In this document: one piece after another, positions 34,988-39,704 of the stretch
Layout: each line of letters starts with the position of its first letter
How positions within the stretch are numbered: position 1 is the stretch's first letter
Origin: Nitrosomonas sp.
GTDB lineage: Bacteria > Pseudomonadota > Gammaproteobacteria > Burkholderiales > Nitrosomonadaceae
NCBI GenBank assembly: GCA_017984435.1
Contig: JAGNZK010000027.1
Location: forward strand, 1 to 39,704
DNA: 39,704 bases
Reading direction: 5' to 3'
Made by a program: the position numbers and the translations under genes
Notes under the pieces: generated by a model
The model's database searches: none
The model's input: the letters and a program-made list of their open reading frames with translations, nothing else
Told to the model about the DNA's origin: nothing

Positions 34988-35626
34988 TCAGGAGAGGTCG
35001 AAGCGAATCTTTTGCTTTGCCCATACCCTTACCGTGTCACCCTTATATTTTGCCGGTTCAAAATGCCATGCACGAATACCTTGTAAAGCAGCCGAATCAA
35101 AGATTCCCGATGGATTGGATTCCAGCACTTGTACCTGATTGACGGAGCCATCCATTTCAACCAGCACTGACAAAACCACATAACCCTTGACACCATTCTT
35201 TTTAGCTACCGGAGGATACTTAAAGGTTCCTCTGGTAATGGGTTTTGGCGGAACATCCACCAGATCCGCTGTCATGACAGCATTCCCCGTCTTACCCAGC
35301 AAACCATCATCCAGATTCCTCCCCTGTCCATCATCCAGGCCCAACAATCCCAGATCAATACCCGAAAGGGCTGTGTCGAGCCCTTTAAAAGGTGCAGGCG
35401 CTTGCGGCCGAGTGACTTGTTTTTTGGGCTCTACTTTCTTGATCTCTTTTTTAGGTTCTTGTTTGATTTCCCGGGTCATACTGATTTCTGTCACTTCCTG
35501 CGGCGGTGTTCTCTCAATCTTTCCCATATAATGATTCATCAGCACTATCAGGCCGAAAACCAGTATCACTCCGAATAGCATCGACACAGCCCCAGCCACG
35601 TGTTGTTTCAATTTCATCGTCTCCAT
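34988..35626 (-). CDS. TonB2-type energy transducer TonB
   Basis: 212 residues. Residues 10-30 are the membrane anchor (AVSMLFGVILVFGLIVLMN). A Pro/Lys-Glu-rich periplasmic stretch (REIKQEPKKEIKKVEPKKQ) follows, then the TonB C-terminal domain from about 130: YPPVAKKNGVKGYVVLSVLV, DGSVNQVQVLES and ALQGIRAWHFEPAKYKG. It passes proton-motive force from ExbB/ExbD to the outer-membrane receptor. Short linker, as in TonB2 proteins. ATG 35626 or the in-frame ATG four codons later. Seven bases after exbD. Confidence 0.94.
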   Translation of the reverse strand: METMKLKQHVAGAVSMLFGVILVFGLIVLMNHYMGKIERTPPQEVTEISMTREIKQEPKKEIKKVEPKKQVTRPQAPAPFKGLDTALSGIDLGLLGLDDGQGRNLDDGLLGKTGNAVMTADLVDVPPKPITRGTFKYPPVAKKNGVKGYVVLSVLVEMDGSVNQVQVLESNPSGIFDSAALQGIRAWHFEPAKYKGDTVRVWAKQKIRFDLS

Positions 35627-35632
35627 TTTTCT

Positions 35633-36037
35633 CTACCCCGCTTCTTTTTTAGTTGCCACACCTACACTCTCGGCCCCTGCTAAACGTGCCTGATCGACGA
35701 CTTCAACCAGCTTGCCTGCAGGAACACCTTCATCCGTCACTACCAAAACTACTTTGCTGGCAGAAGAACTCAATAAATCACGTAATTTGCTTTGTATCGA
35801 CCACAAGCGTACCGGCTCGCCATCCATATAAGTGTCGCCGTTGCGGTCAATAAACAGGCGAATTGCCTTACTCGATGCCGCGACGGAACTACTGGCCTTA
35901 GGGCGCTCCAGTTCCAGTTTCATATCTTTTACGAAGGTCGTCGTGACCATAAAAAAAATCAGCAAAATAAAAACGATGTCAATCAACGGTGCCATGTCGA
36001 TCGTGGCTTCAGCCTCATTGGATTCTTTACATCTCAT
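35633..36037 (-). CDS. exbD: ExbD/TolR family biopolymer transport protein
   Basis: 134 residues. One N-terminal membrane helix, IDMAPLIDIVFILLIFFMVTTTFV, carries the essential Asp (PLIDIVF) that conducts protons. The periplasmic ExbD domain follows (IRLFIDRNGDTYMDG, VVLVVTDEGVPAGKLVEVVDQARLAG). Together with ExbB it forms the ion-driven motor energising TonB. It lies 15 bases after exbB. Confidence 0.95.
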   Translation of the reverse strand: MRCKESNEAEATIDMAPLIDIVFILLIFFMVTTTFVKDMKLELERPKASSSVAASSKAIRLFIDRNGDTYMDGEPVRLWSIQSKLRDLLSSSASKVVLVVTDEGVPAGKLVEVVDQARLAGAESVGVATKKEAG

Positions 36038-36052
36038 CGCGCATATTTCCCA

Positions 36053-36661
36053 TTAAGTTTTTTTGACAGTCGTTTGATGACACAGCAGGTCTTTGACCTG
36101 AGAAAGGTCCTGCTCAATTTGTTGCTGTTTCCGATTGAGGATGCTATGCGCTAATAAACCCGGGATTGCTACAGTTAGCCCCATTTGGGTGGTAAACAAA
36201 GCTTGCGAAATACCGCCAGCAATACCGCCGGATTGAGAATGCAGCGTCATAGTCGCCAACGAATCAAATGTTTCAATCATGCCAATCACGGTACCCAACA
36301 AACCCAGCAAAGGAGAAATCAGAATAACCACACGCACTAAAACAGAAAATTTTCCGATCTCTCTTTCATAATCATAAAAGGCCGCATCCAGGTGACGCCG
36401 CAGGTTTCTGACGCCTTTCCGCTTTAATGCAATACCTTGCTGTATCGCCCGCGCAACAATATTTTTAGCCGACTGATCTTGATGATCCTGGTAATATTTC
36501 AGCATGTCCCGCACACCCATTAACTTAGGCTCTTTCATGACCCAGAATCGATAACCCAATCCGTACCACAGTAACAAGATACAAAGCACCAGCGGCGGCA
36601 TGACAATCCCACCTGCAACAAACAATTCCTTGATCAATATAGTAAATTCGGTAAGATTCAT
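36053..36661 (-). CDS. exbB: ExbB/MotA/TolQ family proton channel protein (ExbB2-like)
   Basis: 202 residues. Three membrane segments: about 17-40 (GGIVMPPLVLCILLLWYGLGY), about 100-120 (LVRVVILISPLLGLLGTVIGMI) and about 145-165 (GISQALFTTQMGLTVAIPGLL). The conserved MotA_ExbB motif LLGLLGTVIGMIETF is present. It starts one base after the TtpC stop. Confidence 0.95.
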   Translation of the reverse strand: MNLTEFTILIKELFVAGGIVMPPLVLCILLLWYGLGYRFWVMKEPKLMGVRDMLKYYQDHQDQSAKNIVARAIQQGIALKRKGVRNLRRHLDAAFYDYEREIGKFSVLVRVVILISPLLGLLGTVIGMIETFDSLATMTLHSQSGGIAGGISQALFTTQMGLTVAIPGLLAHSILNRKQQQIEQDLSQVKDLLCHQTTVKKT

Positions 36662-36662
36662 T

Positions 36663-38156
36663 TCAAGCGTTATTCAATACCAGGGTATTCTCATTCATAG
36701 TAGGTACAGCCGCCTCTTCCAGATCTAATCCACCACCCAGAAAAACATTGGTAATTCTGAGTGCCGAATGCTCCATGTCGCGTTTAATATTTCTTGCCCA
36801 GGAAGATAACAATGAGCCCAGCAATAAGGTCGGAATGGCGACGATCAGGCCCAGTTCCGTTGTGACCAGTGCGATGGCGATACCTTCCGACAATAATTTG
36901 GGATCGCCGGTACCAAACTCGGTGATCATGTCAAACGTTTCAATCATTCCGGTGACAGTTCCCAGCAAACCAAGCAATGGTGCTATCGAAGCAATCACTA
37001 AAATGGCAGATCCAAAGCGATCCAATGGCCCGGATTCTTGCAAGATTGCTTCATAAACGATGCCTTCCATGTGGTCTCTGTCATCTTTCAAATGACGCAA
37101 TGTATATAGCAACACACGGCTTATTGCGGACGAGCTTCCTTCACAATTTTTCTTGGCAGCATCCAGATCACCTGCAGCAAGCTGCTGGAGTATCCGATCA
37201 GAAAGTTGGTGCGTATTGGCGCTATTCGAACGCAGTAAATAAGCCCGAATCAGGATGAGAAATACAGCAACGGCCCCGAGTATCACGATGATCCAGCCAA
37301 TCGGGCCACCTGAATCGATGATACCGATGATGGTTTTTTTGGGTGTTTCTTCGATGGCGTTTGTGCGTGACTCAAATAAAAACAACTTTAAAATGTCAGG
37401 TTGCTGGTTTTTCGCCAAAGCATCTGCACTTTCCGCACCGGAACCCTTCCATATCTTGAAATCACCGCCCCCCGCAGGTACTAAACTACCACTACCATCG
37501 GTACTGATGCCATACGCTGCAATATTGCCTAAATGAATCAGCGTTCCCTGAGTCTGTTTGCCGTTTTCCAGAAAAAAACTCCCTGATTTTGTCTGGATTG
37601 CTCCAAGCCCTTGAAGTAAAAACTGAGCCTGTCTGAACAAATAACCTACTTTAATTGGATCATTCCCTTTAGTTTCCTTAATGACCGAAGGCATTTCAAT
37701 GTCATGATTCTTCAGGGTTGCTTCTGCTTGCAGGTAAGTTGTTTCCAAGATATCGCTACGCTCAGTCACAGCAGCTTCTTTACGTTCAACTTCTGTTAAC
37801 TGCGCATTGAGTTGGTCAATTTTCGTCGAACGTTCAACAGAACTGCGTTCAAGACCATTGATCTTGCTGCTAAGTGCCTGTTCTTCACGACTTGCTGTGG
37901 ATTGATAATTCCTCAACCGGTCCACTAATTCACGTTTCTGTGCTTCCAGAAATGCATATTCACGTTTATAGGCAGTTTCCAGATTAACTGCTTCCTGCTT
38001 GGATGAGTTTTGCTTTTTAGGTGATACAGTTTCAGGCTTGCCTTCCGGTGTTGATACGGATACATTCTCGGAAGTAACTGCGGTTTTATTCTCTTTGGCA
38101 TAGCCTGAACTGGCTATTGCCGTTAATATTAACGATATTACTAATATTTTTTTCAT
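36663..38156 (-). CDS. TtpC-like MotA/TolQ/ExbB protein with a periplasmic coiled coil
   Basis: 497 residues: signal sequence (MKKILVISLILTAIASSGYA), a long coiled coil about 45-140 (YAFLEAQKRELVDRLRNY, EEQALSSKINGLERSSVER), a DUF-like middle domain, then membrane helices from about 282 (GWIIVILGAVAVFLILIRAYLL) and a MotA_ExbB region with LLGLLGTVTGMIETFDM and IALVTTELGLIVAIPTLL. This matches the TtpC partner of Vibrio-type TonB2 systems, essential there for TonB2 function. It overlaps the DUF3450 gene by four bases (ATGA). Confidence 0.93.
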   Translation of the reverse strand: MKKILVISLILTAIASSGYAKENKTAVTSENVSVSTPEGKPETVSPKKQNSSKQEAVNLETAYKREYAFLEAQKRELVDRLRNYQSTASREEQALSSKINGLERSSVERSTKIDQLNAQLTEVERKEAAVTERSDILETTYLQAEATLKNHDIEMPSVIKETKGNDPIKVGYLFRQAQFLLQGLGAIQTKSGSFFLENGKQTQGTLIHLGNIAAYGISTDGSGSLVPAGGGDFKIWKGSGAESADALAKNQQPDILKLFLFESRTNAIEETPKKTIIGIIDSGGPIGWIIVILGAVAVFLILIRAYLLRSNSANTHQLSDRILQQLAAGDLDAAKKNCEGSSSAISRVLLYTLRHLKDDRDHMEGIVYEAILQESGPLDRFGSAILVIASIAPLLGLLGTVTGMIETFDMITEFGTGDPKLLSEGIAIALVTTELGLIVAIPTLLLGSLLSSWARNIKRDMEHSALRITNVFLGGGLDLEEAAVPTMNENTLVLNNA

Positions 38157-38923
38157 TTTCTCAACGGATTTGGTATTTCAAAATAACCCTGACGTATCTG
38201 TTTCTTCAACGAGTCAAATAAATTCTTGATACGCTCGCTATCACCAGCGTTATCGACTGCCTCAAATTTCCAATCGCCATCCGCTGATCGTCTGGCTACG
38301 CCACCTCTGTTATCTCTGGTTTGGAAAAAAAGAAATACCGTGCCCAGCTTTGCAATATCTACCAGCACCTTTTCTCCATCCAGCAATATGGTTTGCTGGT
38401 AAATTCCATTTTCCTTGCTTAAACGAATTTCATCTTCAATCAATGACCATGCCTGACTAACTGCTTTATTGGGATCAATCAGTTGATTAGCCACATTATT
38501 TTCGAGATCATGAATGGCTTTGATGCGATCCTCCGTTTTGAATGGAAAACCTGTCTGAATATGGCGTTTATAATCACTCAGAACCGTTAACAAGACGGGT
38601 TTTAGGTTCTCGCCCGATTGCTCGGTTTTTTTTGCGTTCTCGGTCATCTTTTCAATGGAATGTTGCAGCTTCTCGATACTCAGTTTTTGCCTTCTTTCCT
38701 CGACACTCAAATCTGCCAATTGCGAAGTAAGCGCAGACATTTTGCTGCTATGTTTTTCCTTCTCGGTATCCAACTGTGTTTGCAGTGTTTCGACTTCACC
38801 GCGGATTTTGGCCAGCGACTTTGCCAAATTCTCCAGGCTGCTTCCCATGACCACAGGAACGGAAAGCAATAACCCTCCCCCTCCTATGAATAAAATTATT
38901 TTCTTAAAAAAATGTTTATGCAT
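38153..38923 (-). CDS. DUF3450 periplasmic coiled-coil protein of the TonB2 cluster
   Basis: 256 residues: signal sequence (KKIILFIGGGGLLLSVPVVMGSS), then a long coiled coil about 30-100 (LAKIRGEVETLQTQLDTEKE, SVEERRQKLSIEKLQ), then a globular DUF3450 region (FPFKTEDRIKAI, AWSLIEDEIRLSKENGIYQQT, TRDNRGGVARRSADGDWKF). DUF3450 genes head TonB2/TtpC operons in many marine gammaproteobacteria. Ribosome site gggattt before the ATG. First gene of the operon; 38924-39059 upstream has no gene, only an atgaca/tgtcat inverted pair (39027-39044). Confidence 0.9.
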   Translation of the reverse strand: MHKHFFKKIILFIGGGGLLLSVPVVMGSSLENLAKSLAKIRGEVETLQTQLDTEKEKHSSKMSALTSQLADLSVEERRQKLSIEKLQHSIEKMTENAKKTEQSGENLKPVLLTVLSDYKRHIQTGFPFKTEDRIKAIHDLENNVANQLIDPNKAVSQAWSLIEDEIRLSKENGIYQQTILLDGEKVLVDIAKLGTVFLFFQTRDNRGGVARRSADGDWKFEAVDNAGDSERIKNLFDSLKKQIRQGYFEIPNPLRK

Positions 38924-39059
38924 AAATCCCGTTTAATCAAAAAATCGACTGAGATGCGTCATACCCGATTGACAATCAATCCCCATCAGCAATGTCCGCA
39001 TACTACAAGTTGAATATTTCATTTTCATGACAGTTCGATGTCATTTAATCTCTATTGAG

Positions 39060-39536
39060 GCGGTGGATCAGGGAATATCAGAGATATTGATGGAGATCAG
39101 GCATTCCGAGGCAATGGGCAACTGACATCGAAGCAAGAAGAAATTCGGCAATTGAAGCGAAAGAAACGAAGTGAGATATTCGTTCATCACCCAAAGGAAG
39201 AAGACCTACCCGATTGGCTTGATGTGCCAACTCATGGGCGTGAATCGTAGCGCCTACTATGATTATGTCCGGTACGCTGGTAATCAGATTAATGCACGAT
39301 TCTATGAGGAAATGCTTGAGACAGTTCGAGGCGTAGCAAAAGTCAGCAATGATACAAAAGCATTGAATGCGTTATGTTATCCGATTGGTCGCTGGAAAGC
39401 CCGAAGTCTGATGCGGGAAGCCGGCGTGCAAGTAAGGCACCGGAAGAAGTACAAGGTGACGACTGACAGCAATCACAAACAACTGGTATTTGAGAACAGG
39501 CTGAATCGACAGTTTGATGTTGCCAATCCCAATTAG
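39060..39536 (+). pseudogene. Decayed IS3-family element (orfA end plus truncated orfB)
   Basis: From about 39096 the frame reads DQAFRGNGQLTSKQEEIRQL, the coiled-coil end of an IS3-family orfA. A collapsed junction follows, and then the frame from 39171 (MRYSFITQRKKTYPIGLM) is an orfB start, with NRSAYYDYV and WKARSLMREAGVQVRHRKKY. The usual YGSRR segment between DT and KALNAL is missing, and the frame stops after VANPN, before any of the DDE catalytic residues. The element is therefore dead. It lies directly next to another IS start, an insertion hot spot at the edge of the TonB cluster. Confidence 0.85.
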
Positions 39537-39656
39537 TCCGCTCTGAATAACCCATAACGATGTGATTTTATGTAATAAATAGATAAATTTGAGCGGTTAA
39601 ATTCACCAGTTCTTGGTAAAATTGCAGCAATTTCCTGCAAATTTAGCGAGAGTTAC
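39537..39656 (+). other. Junction between the IS3 remnant and the next transposase
   Basis: About 120 AT-rich bases with no gene. It may hold the left end and promoter of the following IS5-like element; the terminal inverted repeats cannot be confirmed because the other end is outside the window. Confidence 0.35.
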
Positions 39657-39704
39657 ATGGGACCAAAACCGCGCACGCCAGAGAACAATGACTTATTTCG
39701 CCAA
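39657..39704 (+). CDS. IS5-like transposase, first 16 codons (cut by the window edge)
   Basis: The ATG at 39657 reads MGPKPRTPENNDLFRQ to the window edge. This resembles the N-terminus of IS5-family transposases frequent in Nitrosomonas genomes (from memory). Only 16 residues are visible, so family, integrity and orientation rest on that short match. Confidence 0.55.
   Translation, partial: MGPKPRTPENNDLFRQ

Noticed and set aside
1-39704. CRISPR arrays
   Set aside because: No regularly spaced direct repeats with unique spacers were seen; the only tandem repeat (6719-6774) has two copies and no spacer.
1-39704. tRNA or rRNA genes
   Set aside because: No cloverleaf-type sequence with a TTCGANNC-like T-loop in a suitable context and no rRNA-like block was noticed by eye; a tRNAscan run would settle it.

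Overview
The window looks like a chromosomal segment from an autotrophic betaproteobacterium, most likely a Nitrosomonas-type ammonia oxidiser. This is inference. It rests on a form I RuBisCO cluster with CbbQ and CbbO beside a divergent cbbR, an EF-P that carries Arg at the modified position together with EarP, and a general protein resemblance to Nitrosomonadaceae. No taxonomic search was possible. The sequence is moderately AT-rich, with one clearly GC-richer island at about 14.0-14.7 kb.

Layout. 0.3-4.9 kb: a secreted EF-hand protein, a PAS/sigma-54 activator whose start is overlapped by a triple TGTGA/TCACA operator-like array, a DUF3617 protein, an OprP-like porin and an unannotated-looking 31-residue membrane peptide. 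5.0-6.5 kb (minus): a Nudix hydrolase gene overlapping mnmA. 6.7-13.9 kb (plus): an Fe-S assembly locus, iscR - A-type carrier - sufB - sufC - sufD - sufS - sufU - nfu, preceded by two tandem IscR type-1-like operators. 14.0-16.3 kb (minus): a translationally coupled trio of kelch protein, DCC thiol-disulfide protein and a strange protein made of two degenerate EF-Tu G-domain fragments. 16.6-17.5 kb: a TIGR01777 epimerase, separated by a bidirectional terminator from the minus-strand operon rimO-earP-efp (17.6-20.7 kb). 21.1-27.8 kb: a small membrane protein, cbbR, then cbbL-cbbS-cbbQ-cbbO, with an intercistronic hairpin/leader ORF and a strong terminator after cbbS. 27.8-30.3 kb: a HEPN-like hypothetical, a gene-poor stretch with a REP-like element, and a two-receiver/GGDEF protein with degenerate motifs. 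30.4-38.9 kb (minus): a complete TonB2-type energy-transducing operon (DUF3450, TtpC-like, ExbB, ExbD, TonB, TPR protein) ending in a large TonB-dependent receptor. 39.1-39.7 kb: a decayed IS3-family element and the first codons of an IS5-like transposase cut by the window edge.

Functionally, most of the window is housekeeping or autotrophy: Fe-S cluster biogenesis, translation quality (MnmA, RimO, rhamnosylated EF-P), CO2 fixation with RuBisCO maintenance, and outer-membrane uptake. The best candidate for something undescribed is the 13968-14960 protein and its coupled kelch/DCC partners. Secondary candidates are the duplicated IscR operator, the helically phased operator array at 828-854, the cbbL-cbbS leader/hairpin and the 31-residue membrane peptide.
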